From Alphaproteobacteria bacterium (GTDB taxonomy: Bacteria > Pseudomonadota > Alphaproteobacteria > Rhodobacterales > Rhodobacteraceae): a stretch of 35,373 nt of DNA. A model generated the notes under the pieces. The model was given only the letters and a program-made list of their open reading frames with translations. It was not told the DNA's origin and searched no databases. The position numbers and the translations under genes are program-made. The stretch spans positions 1 to 35,373 of the forward strand of contig JAUHYC010000037.1 in assembly GCA_030426685.1 (NCBI GenBank). The letters are read 5' to 3'. Shown in pieces: positions 28,924 through 35,373 of this stretch. Every line of letters begins with the position of its first letter. The stretch's first letter is position 1.

Positions 28924-30027
28924 TTAACTCCAGAACGCCGCCCGCACGGTTGCCCGCCTCATGCCGTCCGGGGTCTCGACCTCGATCGCGGTGCCCGGAT
29001 TCCAGTGGCTCAGCCGCATCATACCTATCGAGACATTAGCGCCATAATCCGGCGACCATGCTGCCGATGTCACCTGACCGACGCGCTTTCCATCCGCATA
29101 GACCGGCCAAGGGCGGTCGCAGGGAGGGACCGGGTCGCCGTCGATGGCGATTGGTCGGATCTGCTGAACCGGGCCCTCTTTGGCCACACGCAACAAGGCG
29201 TCGCGCCCGATGCAGCCGATGGCCGTGTGCGTATTGCAGAACTTACCCAATCCACACTCATGAGGCGTATTGTCATCGGTCATATCGTTTCCATATGACA
29301 GAAGACCACCTTCGATCCGCTCAATCAGGTTTGGGCACCCCGCCCGCACCTGCAGGTCCTCACCCCCGGCGAACAAAGCCTCCCACAGCGGCATCCCGAT
29401 ATCACCGCCTTCAACGTAGATCTCGAACCCGCCCTGTTTCGAGTAGCCCGAGCGTGCAATGGCCAGATCGCGCCCCTCGAACTGAAACATATCAAATTTG
29501 AAGAACCGGATATCGCGCACACGATCACCGAAAACCCGTGCCATCAGATCATCGGCCTTCGGTCCCTGTACCGCCAACGGCGAGACATCCGGTTCGTCCA
29601 CCAGCACGTCCAGACGATACCCGTTTGCCACCCCCTTGACCCAAAGGAGCAGATCGCTGTCGGCGATCGAGATCCACCACCGGTCATCCGACAACTTCAC
29701 CGCAACTGGGTCGTTCAGCATCCCGCCGGTCTCATCCACGATGGGAACATAGTAACATTGCCCCGGCAACATCCCCCGTAGATCGCGCGGTGTCAGCATC
29801 TGCATCAGACGCGCAGCATCAGGCCCGCGCAATTCAACCTGCCGTTCACACGATACGTCCCATACCTGCACATGTGACTTGAGATGCCGATAATCTGCCT
29901 CGACACTTTCAAATACCGTGGGCAGCAACATGCGGTTGTAAACGGTGTATCCCTTGACCCCCGCAGCCTCGACACCCTCAGAAAAGGGTGTGCGGCGTAA
30001 CCGGCGGGAAAGCGAAATCTGTACCAT
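28924..30027 (-). CDS. dmdA: Dimethylsulfoniopropionate demethylase
   Basis: DmdA moves a methyl group from DMSP to tetrahydrofolate, giving methylmercaptopropionate, which later steps (DmdBCD) turn into methanethiol. The 367-residue protein has the GcvT fold but DmdA-specific segments: RRLRRTPFSEGVEAAGVKGYTVYN and MLLPTVFESVEADYRHLKSH at the N-terminus, VQVWDVSCERQVEL, QCYYVPIVDETGGMLNDPVAVKL, PLAVQGPKADDLMARVFG, RSGYSKQGGFEIYVEGG and GLLSYGNDM. These match roseobacter DmdA rather than the glycine-cleavage T protein. A strong GAGGAGG site precedes the ATG. It sits 76 bases after a DUF1326 gene and 103 bases before acuI, probably in one minus-strand operon. No dmdB, dmdC or dmdD is present. 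Confidence 0.94.
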   Translation of the reverse strand: MVQISLSRRLRRTPFSEGVEAAGVKGYTVYNRMLLPTVFESVEADYRHLKSHVQVWDVSCERQVELRGPDAARLMQMLTPRDLRGMLPGQCYYVPIVDETGGMLNDPVAVKLSDDRWWISIADSDLLLWVKGVANGYRLDVLVDEPDVSPLAVQGPKADDLMARVFGDRVRDIRFFKFDMFQFEGRDLAIARSGYSKQGGFEIYVEGGDIGMPLWEALFAGGEDLQVRAGCPNLIERIEGGLLSYGNDMTDDNTPHECGLGKFCNTHTAIGCIGRDALLRVAKEGPVQQIRPIAIDGDPVPPCDRPWPVYADGKRVGQVTSAAWSPDYGANVSIGMMRLSHWNPGTAIEVETPDGMRRATVRAAFWS

Positions 30028-30103
30028 TCATGCCTCCTCAGGCAATTGCGCATTCGCAGTTCAGATCATGTCCGGTCACTTTGGATTACGACATCCTCAG
30101 CGA

Positions 30104-30808
30104 CTACTTGGGCCCGTGCCAATCAATCGGGCAAATCTCAGCAGATTTGCCGCCGAAATCCCAAACCCTGCCATAGTCGCGCACCTTGGATTTAGTTCCC
30201 TTCGCCACAATGATGTCAGGCCCCATCCAGTATTTTGAGTTCGAGACCATCACCGGATGTTCGGGGTCTTTACCCGTCAGCATCTCGATCTCGCCTTGAA
30301 TCTTGCGACCGATCACGATGCGTCGCTTGGTGCCGTCTCGTTCGATCACGACCGGAGCTCGCTCTGCCCCCATGATCTCGCTGACCAGCATGGTGAAAAG
30401 ACCGGTGGTCCCGCCGGCCTGACCGCTGAAGATTTGCAGCAAACCGTTATAGGCCTTGCCGCTGGCACGTTCGTCCACATAGGCGGCGACCTTCCACTGC
30501 CCCTCGCCCATGCGTCCGGGAATATCGACCAGCAAACCGACATTCAGCCCAGACAGGTCCTCGCCCTCATAATGGCCTTCGTCAATGATGATCCCCATCC
30601 ACGCATGGCAATGCCCCTCGGTCGGAGGATGCGCGCCCAGAGATACCACGCAGGGGCAGAACACATCGCACGAACAGTTCAGGATCAGTTCGCCCTTGAT
30701 GGCCCAATCCGTCGGGCTCATCTCGCGGCGCTTGGGATTTGGCATCCGGCTGTCGATCCGCTGACTGATCGGCAGCTTGTCCGAGTCCGGTTTTCTGTTT
30801 TTCGCCAT
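30104..30808 (-). CDS. DUF1326 protein with a cysteine/histidine metal-ligand cluster
   Basis: The 234-residue protein belongs to DUF1326 by its core WAIKGELILNCSCDVFCPCVVSLG. It places four cysteines as C45, C47, C51 and C53 (CxCxxxCxC), and a further H66-C67-H68 in EGHCHAW. The rest is a soluble alpha/beta domain with no signal peptide or membrane helix, so it is probably cytosolic. The cysteine ladder suggests binding of a soft metal such as copper or zinc, but no function is established. The start at 30808 is set by GGAGG that overlaps the stop of the DUF2182 gene four bases upstream, so the two are translationally linked, as DUF1326 and DUF2182 genes often are. It precedes dmdA on the same strand. 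Confidence 0.8.
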   Translation of the reverse strand: MAKNRKPDSDKLPISQRIDSRMPNPKRREMSPTDWAIKGELILNCSCDVFCPCVVSLGAHPPTEGHCHAWMGIIIDEGHYEGEDLSGLNVGLLVDIPGRMGEGQWKVAAYVDERASGKAYNGLLQIFSGQAGGTTGLFTMLVSEIMGAERAPVVIERDGTKRRIVIGRKIQGEIEMLTGKDPEHPVMVSNSKYWMGPDIIVAKGTKSKVRDYGRVWDFGGKSAEICPIDWHGPK

Positions 30809-30812
30809 CACC

Positions 30813-31604
30813 TTATCCTCCGTATACAATGTGATGCGCCAGCAGCGCCAGGCCACCCGCTATCAAGGCAACTCCCATCGGTCGGGTCACCACGTGCCCG
30901 ATCTGAGGAAGCTTCTCCAAAACCATGAACAGTGTCGCCAAACCCATCCACAACAAGCTCATGACCCCGCCAACAAACCCGAGTGCCATGAAGCCCCAAC
31001 AACAGCCGACACAAAATGCGCCAAGCCCAAGCCCCATGTGCAAACCGCCGGCAAACCCGGTTTTCCAATGCCCCAGAAAATAGGTCATCGGGGCATGGCA
31101 AACGCCATGGCACACCTCTTTTGTACGGGAGAACTGAAACGCACCGACCACGATCAGCAAGCCACTTGCCAGATACGGAGATTTCGCAACACCCAGCATG
31201 TCGACGGCGCCTCCGAACAACAGTGCCAGTTGTGAACCTGCGATCAGCGCCGCAAAGCCCACCCAGACAAGGAAATAGCCCAACAGCACGCCCAGCCACC
31301 CTGCCCGCGTGCCATTGGCGCTGCGGATCAGGTCATCATAACTGCGCAAGGTTGGCACCAGGGTCGGCAGCATCATCGCCGCCATCATGATCGCCCACAT
31401 CCAGAACAACGGCCTGAATTCAGCCATGGGCATATACATATCCATGCGCGGGTCCATCGCTGCCATGGTCTGTCCCATTGGACCGGGACGACCGAACCAG
31501 TCCAGATCCATTTCGCGGCTCATCGAGACCATCATCCACCACGACCAAAGGATCGCGATATAGAAACCCAACCAAAGCGCGCTGCGGAAAACTGAGCGAC
31601 TCAC
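30813..31604 (-). CDS. DUF2182 predicted metal-binding membrane protein
   Basis: The 263-residue inner-membrane protein has about six helices. After the first helix comes a methionine-rich loop (about 30-57), with MVSMSREMD, PGPMGQTMAAMDPRMDMYMP and M-rich flanks, that would face the periplasm. Further on are KEVCHGVCHAPM (two Cys and two His) and GLGLGAFCVGCCWGFMALGF, the DUF2182 core. Methionine and cysteine patterns of this kind are typical of Cu(I)-handling proteins; the family itself is uncharacterised. The start is placed at the GTG at 31604, preceded by GGAGGGG; the longer frame from 31637 would begin inside the operator repeats. It is divergent from a GntR-type regulator and leads into DUF1326, dmdA and acuI. 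Confidence 0.82.
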   Translation of the reverse strand: MSRSVFRSALWLGFYIAILWSWWMMVSMSREMDLDWFGRPGPMGQTMAAMDPRMDMYMPMAEFRPLFWMWAIMMAAMMLPTLVPTLRSYDDLIRSANGTRAGWLGVLLGYFLVWVGFAALIAGSQLALLFGGAVDMLGVAKSPYLASGLLIVVGAFQFSRTKEVCHGVCHAPMTYFLGHWKTGFAGGLHMGLGLGAFCVGCCWGFMALGFVGGVMSLLWMGLATLFMVLEKLPQIGHVVTRPMGVALIAGGLALLAHHIVYGG

Positions 31605-31635
31605 TTGCCCCTCCGACTCAACTCTCTTGCTTTTC

Positions 31636-31662
31636 AAATGTCAGACTTTTAAATGTCAGACA
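31636..31662. promoter_or_regulatory. Tandem GntR/FadR-type operators in the divergent promoter
   Basis: AAATGTCAGAC occurs twice, at 31636-31646 and 31651-31661, exactly 15 bases apart. The core TGTC-A-GACA is itself an inverted repeat (perfect in the second copy, one mismatch in the first) and fits the GT-N3-AC core of FadR/FCD-family operators. The pair lies between the DUF2182 and GntR gene starts, so one regulator could control both directions. Confidence 0.6.
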
Positions 31663-31677
31663 AATAAAAAGTCACGA

Positions 31678-32424
31678 ATGCAGACAAAGACAATGAGAAT
31701 CGACCCGCAAAGCCCCGCAGATCTGTCCGCTCAAATCGCTCAGGCAATTCGGGATGCGATCATATCGGGCCGTCTGATTGTCAATCAGCGCCTGCCTTCC
31801 GAGGCCGAGCTTGCAGATCAGTTTCAGGTATCCCGCCCTACGGTGCGCGAGGCTCTGAAACGCCTTGCGGCACAGTCGCTTATCCGCACTCAGCGCGGTG
31901 CCTCCGGTGGCGCATTTGTGAACCGGTTGAACTTTGAGGATCTTTATTCCCAGCAGATCACCACATCGACCCTGTTGCTGTCGATGAATGCGGTCAGCTT
32001 CGACACAGCTTGTGAAGCCCGCTATGCGCTGGAGCGCGCCTGCGCACCATTGTCAGCGCAGCGCCGCACGGCGGATCATCTGGCGACGATGCGCGCTGAG
32101 ATTTTTCGACAGTCCCAACCAGGCCTGACTGACGAAGCCTTTTGCGCCTCGGACGTTGCCTTTCACCGCGCGCTCGTAGACGGTGCGGGCAATCCGGTTC
32201 TGTCTTATCAACTTGCCGGCGCTGTCGAGGCAATGCAGCCGCTGATGAACATGATCACCTTTACCGCGCGATCACGCGAAGAGATCATAGCGCTGCACAG
32301 CGATATCGCAGACGCGCTGGAGGCGCGAGACGCAGGCACCGTTGATGCGGTGTTGGTAAAACTAGAACTTTATACCCGGCAATTGGCACAGGACGTGGCT
32401 GAAAGAAAGCGCAAGCCAGCCTGA
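31678..32424 (+). CDS. GntR-family transcriptional regulator, FadR/FCD subfamily
   Basis: The protein of about 248 residues has an N-terminal winged helix with AQIAQAIRDAIISGRLIVNQ, then LPSEAELADQFQVSRPTVREAL, and IRTQRGASGGAFV, the GntR signature. The C-terminal FCD domain has SDVAFHRALVDGAGNPVLS and LHSDIADALEARDAGTVDAVL, whose aspartate and histidines usually hold a metal that shapes the ligand site. The ligand is probably a small carboxylate; context suggests a DMSP, acrylate or propionate derivative, by inference only. The start is uncertain: ATGs at 31678 and 31693 both lack a clear ribosome binding site. It is divergent from the DUF2182-DUF1326-dmdA-acuI run and upstream of the methanethiol oxidase gene; tandem operators lie in the shared promoter. 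Confidence 0.88.
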   Translation: MQTKTMRIDPQSPADLSAQIAQAIRDAIISGRLIVNQRLPSEAELADQFQVSRPTVREALKRLAAQSLIRTQRGASGGAFVNRLNFEDLYSQQITTSTLLLSMNAVSFDTACEARYALERACAPLSAQRRTADHLATMRAEIFRQSQPGLTDEAFCASDVAFHRALVDGAGNPVLSYQLAGAVEAMQPLMNMITFTARSREEIIALHSDIADALEARDAGTVDAVLVKLELYTRQLAQDVAERKRKPA

Positions 32425-32543
32425 TTACATACAAACGCAAACCAGGACAGAAAGCGAGGTACCCGAGCAGGCAGCATGTCATCCGGCGGCAAGACCGGAA
32501 CTCTCACTATGAATTGAAGATCAATGACTTACGGGAGGACGTT

Positions 32544-33944
32544 ATGAACCAAAGACCGGACCCAACCTTTTATCCATCTGCCAAGCTGGCTATGGAAGGC
32601 CCTGTTGAGACTCTTGCTTTCACGCTGATGCTCAGCCCTGATTTTTCGCAACCGGATGGGTTGGCGGTTGTGAATGTCGATCCAACCTCGGATGACTACG
32701 GAAAGATTGTTCATCAGGTGATCATGCCCGAGAAAGGGGATGAGTTTCACCATTTCGGATGGAACGCCTGCTCGTCCTCGCTGTCTCCGCTCAGCGGTCA
32801 TGCCTTCCTTGAGCGGCGATATCTGATTGTACCGGGCATCCGGTCCAGCCGGATCTACATCATTGATGTTAAAAACCCGCTGGAAGCCAAGATCCACAAG
32901 ATCATCGAACCCGAGGAAGTTTTTGCAAAGACAGGATATTCCCGCCCCCACACGATTCATTGTGGGCCCGAAGGTATCTATGTCAGCACCCTCGGCGGAG
33001 GCGGCAAAGACGGCACCGATGGCCCTCCGGGCATCTTCATCATGGATTGCGAAAGCTTCGAGATCATCGGGCGCTATGAGATCGAACGCGGCGTGCAGGA
33101 CAAGCATTATGATTTTTGGTGGAACTTGCCGCGCGACTACATGGTCAGTTCAGAATGGGGCCTGCCGCCGCAATTCGAAAACGGGATTGTGGCCGAGGAT
33201 CTGCTGTCGAATAAATACGGCCATAGTATCCATTTCTGGAACCTGCGGAACCGGACCAACATCCAGACCATCGATCTGGGTGAAAACCATCAGATGGCGC
33301 TTGAAATCCGTCCGGCTCATGATCCGGTCAAGCAGCATGGTTTCTGTGGCGTGGTGGTCGATACAACCAACTTGCAAGGGGCGATCTTCACGTGGTGGCG
33401 CAATGATGACGGCACCTTTGAGGCCAAGAAAACCATCACCATTGACCCGCAACCGGCTGATCCGGACGATCTGCCGGACCTGCTCAAGGGATTTTCCGCC
33501 GTTCCACCACTTGTCACGGATATCGACCTGAGCCTGAACGACAAATACTTGTACGTCGCCTGTTGGGGCACCGGAGAGATGCATCAGTACGATGTCTCGG
33601 ACCCGATGAACCCCAAGCTGACGGGCAAGGTCGAAGTAGGCGGTATCGTCAAGAAAACCAAGCATCCCAACGGACAGGATTTTGGCTATGGCCCACAGAT
33701 GGTCGAAATCAGCCGCGATGGTAAACGCGTCTATTGGACCAACTCGCTCTACTCCACCTGGGATGATCAGTTCTATCCCGGAGAACGCGGAGCGGCCATG
33801 ATCAAGGCCGATGTCGGCGAGAATGGCGGCCTGAAGCTGGACCCGAAATTCTGGGTCGATTTCCCCGAAGGCTATCGCGCCCACCAGATCCGGTTGGAGG
33901 GTGGAGACTGCTCGACCGACAGTTTCTGCTACCCATCGGTCTGA
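32544..33944 (+). CDS. mtoX: Methanethiol oxidase-like protein (SBP56 / selenium-binding protein family)
   Basis: Characterised members (bacterial MtoX, human SELENBP1) are copper-dependent oxidases turning methanethiol into formaldehyde, hydrogen sulfide and hydrogen peroxide. The 466-residue beta-propeller protein shows GDEFHHFGWNACSSS (H69, H70 and C76, the selenium-binding cysteine position of SELENBP1), YSRPHTIHCGPEG (H136, H139), HYDFWWNLPRDYMVSSEWG, then DIDLSLNDKYLYVACWG and MHQYDVSDPMNPKLTG, TNSLYSTWDDQFYP and RAHQIRLEGGDCSTDSF. The start at 32544 follows GGGAGGA. There is no signal peptide, whereas Hyphomicrobium MtoX is periplasmic, so the protein is probably cytosolic unless exported another way. 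The neighbouring SCO1/MauG-type genes of Hyphomicrobium are absent; DUF2182, DUF1326 and a coupled membrane protein are present instead. Confidence 0.88.
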   Translation: MNQRPDPTFYPSAKLAMEGPVETLAFTLMLSPDFSQPDGLAVVNVDPTSDDYGKIVHQVIMPEKGDEFHHFGWNACSSSLSPLSGHAFLERRYLIVPGIRSSRIYIIDVKNPLEAKIHKIIEPEEVFAKTGYSRPHTIHCGPEGIYVSTLGGGGKDGTDGPPGIFIMDCESFEIIGRYEIERGVQDKHYDFWWNLPRDYMVSSEWGLPPQFENGIVAEDLLSNKYGHSIHFWNLRNRTNIQTIDLGENHQMALEIRPAHDPVKQHGFCGVVVDTTNLQGAIFTWWRNDDGTFEAKKTITIDPQPADPDDLPDLLKGFSAVPPLVTDIDLSLNDKYLYVACWGTGEMHQYDVSDPMNPKLTGKVEVGGIVKKTKHPNGQDFGYGPQMVEISRDGKRVYWTNSLYSTWDDQFYPGERGAAMIKADVGENGGLKLDPKFWVDFPEGYRAHQIRLEGGDCSTDSFCYPSV

Positions 33945-33945
33945 G

Positions 33946-34608
33946 TTGGAGTCGCTGACGACATCAACGGCTGGCCTCTGGCTGGCCGTTATCCTCAGCG
34001 GCGCCTACCACGGCCTGAACCCCGGTATGGGGTGGCCGCTGGCGGTGTCATCCGCGCTGATGGAGCAACGCCAATCCGCGCTTTGGCGCGCATTGGCGGC
34101 GCTTGCGGGTGGTCATTTCCTGGCAATGCTCGGGATATTGCTCCCCTTCGCCCTGATGGCAGCCCTGGTCGAGTATCAGCGCGAAATTCGCATTGGCGCT
34201 GCCCTCATGGTGATCGCAATGGGCACCTATATCGCAATCACTCGTCGCCATCCTCGGATATTGTCCCGTATACCGCCCAGCAAACTGGCGCTCTGGTCAT
34301 TCCTTGTTGCTCTGGCCCATGGGGCCGCGCTGATGCTGGTACCGATCTACCTGGGGCTTTGCGGGTTGGATGAGCTGGACGCCGGGCACCGGGCGGTTTC
34401 CGAGATCATGACAACCAACGGGCTGCTGGTGCTGGTCGTTGCCAAGCTCCACACCGCCGCAATGATTCTCGGCGGAGGTGTTCTGGCCTTTGCGGTCTAT
34501 CGATGGCTTGGCCTGCAATTTCTGTCGCGAAGCTGGTTCAATCTTGAGCTTGTCTGGGCGTTCAGCCTGATTTTGGTCGGCGCTCTGGGGCTTTGGTCGG
34601 CGATTTAG
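33946..34608 (+). CDS. Six-helix membrane protein with HGLNPGMGW motif, coupled to mtoX
   Basis: This protein of about 220 residues has some six membrane helices. The first carries SGAYHGLNPGMGWPLAVSSAL, reminiscent of the H-x-x-G-P-G-H-G signature of the NicO/LysE metal-transporter superfamily, followed by GGHFLAMLGILLPFALMAAL. A second histidine sits in VALAHGAALMLVPIYLGL and a third in AKLHTAAMILGGG. Repeated histidines inside helices suggest a metal-ion role, but this is inference. The frame is open from GTG 33901, but that codon touches its ribosome binding site; TTG at 33946, one base after the mtoX stop, is the likelier start by reinitiation. The start is the least certain point. It belongs with mtoX in one transcription unit. 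Confidence 0.7.
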   Translation: MESLTTSTAGLWLAVILSGAYHGLNPGMGWPLAVSSALMEQRQSALWRALAALAGGHFLAMLGILLPFALMAALVEYQREIRIGAALMVIAMGTYIAITRRHPRILSRIPPSKLALWSFLVALAHGAALMLVPIYLGLCGLDELDAGHRAVSEIMTTNGLLVLVVAKLHTAAMILGGGVLAFAVYRWLGLQFLSRSWFNLELVWAFSLILVGALGLWSAI

Positions 34609-34672
34609 ATGCTTTTCTTTCCAGGGCGCTGGGCTAGGTTGAACACGCAGATAAAACGGGAGCCGAGATTGC

Positions 34673-35035
34673 ATGACCACAGCCCTAAACGCGATTGCCG
34701 CTTTGCTGACGATTGGCTTTGGCCTCTTTGGGTTCCTAGCCCCTGCATTTACCGCCAACGCGTTGGATCTGGCGCCAACGAAATCCACCATGGGTCTCAG
34801 CGAATTGCGCGCCTCGGTGGGCGGGTTGTTTGTGGTAACCGGCGCCGCGGTCCTTTGGCTTAACACTCCGACGGCGTATATGATGCTCGGAGTCGTCTAT
34901 TCTGGGGCAGCGCTGGGCCGTTTCGTATCCGTGGCTCTGGACAATCCACCGTTGATAAAGGCGTTGACATTTGGCGGGATCGAACTGGCCCTTGCGGTCT
35001 GGCTAATCCTCGCCAACATGAGCAGAACGGCATAA
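34673..35035 (+). CDS. DUF4345-like small membrane protein
   Basis: The 120-residue protein has four hydrophobic helices: LNAIAALLTIGFGLFGFLAPAF, then ELRASVGGLFVVTGAAVLWL, then AYMMLGVVYSGAALGRFVSV, then GGIELALAVWLILA. The E-x-R-A-x-x-G-G and G-R-x-x-S-x-x-x-D patterns are typical of DUF4345/DUF4149-like families. The function is unknown and the protein is in the inner membrane. The ATG follows GGGAGCCGAG. It lies 64 bases after the HGLNPGMGW membrane protein on the same strand and may be its own unit. The intergenic gap to ssrA follows; no terminator is evident. Confidence 0.75.
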   Translation: MTTALNAIAALLTIGFGLFGFLAPAFTANALDLAPTKSTMGLSELRASVGGLFVVTGAAVLWLNTPTAYMMLGVVYSGAALGRFVSVALDNPPLIKALTFGGIELALAVWLILANMSRTA

Positions 35036-35075
35036 CGTATTGATTCTCATAACTACCAGCCAGAGCAATCTAAGT

Positions 35076-35104
35076 TTGCATCCGGCCGCCACCTCACCTA
35101 TATA
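35076..35104 (+). promoter_or_regulatory. Candidate ssrA promoter
   Basis: TTGCAT (35076-35081) and TATATA (35099-35104) are separated by exactly 17 bases and lie just upstream of the tmRNA acceptor piece, placing transcription start near 35111. Both spacing and position fit a strong sigma-70 promoter for a stable RNA. Confidence 0.6.
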
Positions 35105-35109
35105 AGTGA

Positions 35110-35373
35110 TGTCCTTCGGGACTATGGACATAAACGCGCTCGTAATAAGCGGATCGGACCCGGGGGCGGTACCCGGCGGCTCCACCAATCATCCTTCGTT
35201 TGGGGAATTTGGGGCCGAAACAGGATCGACGAACGTCTAAAGGGGTTAGCTTTGTCTCGGCTGTCTGCCACCGTTACCGGCGAAAATAGTACAATTGCAA
35301 ACGACAATCGTGCTCCGGTTGCAGTTGCTGCGTAAGCAGTAACAAGACCGAAACTTAAGCCCTTGCGCCTAGC
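35110..35373 (+). ncRNA. ssrA: Circularly permuted two-piece tmRNA gene (cut by window edge)
   Basis: tmRNA rescues ribosomes stalled on broken mRNA. Here the halves are swapped, as in other alphaproteobacteria. The acceptor piece comes first and ends at 35187 with a CCGGG/CCCGG T-stem and GGCGGCTCCACCA. A spacer of about 23 bases, removed by processing, follows. The coding piece starts at GGGGCCG (35211), which pairs with CGGCTCC of the acceptor piece to rebuild the acceptor stem. The resume codon is GCA at 35297 after TAGTACAATT, and the tag reads ANDNRAPVAVAA, ending at TAA 35333-35335. The 7-base T-loop reads GGCGGTA instead of TTCRANY. The 5' end is approximate and the 3' end lies beyond the window. 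Confidence 0.92.

Noticed and set aside
27079..31604. frr as part of the DMSP operon
   Set aside because: A 180-base gap with a long stem-loop and a possible promoter separates acuI from frr, and frr belongs with uppS-cdsA-dxr.
33150..33884. Minus-strand open frame of 244 codons inside the mtoX-like gene
   Set aside because: It is antisense to strongly conserved SBP56 motifs, with no ribosome binding site or family resemblance.
33901..33945. GTG at 33901 as start of the membrane protein following mtoX
   Set aside because: The GGAGG directly touches the GTG, leaving no spacing, and the extra 15 residues are read out of mtoX; TTG at 33946 is preferred, though not proven.

Overview
The window looks like a chromosomal segment of a marine Roseobacter-group alphaproteobacterium (Rhodobacterales). 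The evidence is a GC-rich sequence with alphaproteobacterial gene content: a ctrA/sciP pair, a circularly permuted two-piece tmRNA gene, the lpxA-lpxI-lpxB arrangement, and a DMSP demethylase (dmdA) beside acuI. I see no prophage, insertion sequence, CRISPR array, tRNA or rRNA. Both edges cut genes: rplM at the left and ssrA at the right.

Left part (1-8.7 kb): the 5' end of rplM; an NTF2-like protein; a MocR-type regulator divergent from a DUF1127 gene with several operator-like repeats between them; a hotdog thioesterase divergent from a crotonase-fold protein that lacks the catalytic glutamates; trmFO; a methyltransferase overlapping gluQRS (both trmFO and gluQRS act on tRNA); hisI divergent from an Fe-S scaffold-like gene; and marC.

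Middle (8.7-16.4 kb): recG and ligA, overlapping on the minus strand and followed by an unlisted 40-residue membrane peptide gene; the cell-cycle pair sciP-ctrA with a CtrA box between them; and mnmA, convergent with a Cad/LysE-like transporter.

Envelope block (15.9-27.7 kb, all minus strand): frr-uppS-cdsA-dxr-rseP, a small membrane ORF and terminator, then bamA (own promoter)-ompH-fabZ-lpxA-lpxI-lpxB-Cad-like. Overlaps of 1-4 bases indicate tight coupling. This block makes isoprenoid and phospholipid precursors, assembles the outer membrane and builds lipid A. lpxD is not in it.

Right part (27.8-35 kb): the most interesting region. A minus-strand run reads DUF2182 - DUF1326 - dmdA - acuI. 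Divergent from it are a GntR/FCD regulator, a methanethiol oxidase-like SBP56 protein and a small polytopic membrane protein that starts at the oxidase stop codon. dmdA commits DMSP to the pathway that releases methanethiol, the oxidase would consume methanethiol, and acuI detoxifies acryloyl-CoA from DMSP cleavage. The two DUF proteins carry Cys-, His- and Met-rich metal-ligand patterns and could supply copper to the oxidase. Two tandem operator-like repeats lie in the divergent promoter. A DUF4345 gene and the permuted ssrA gene close the window.
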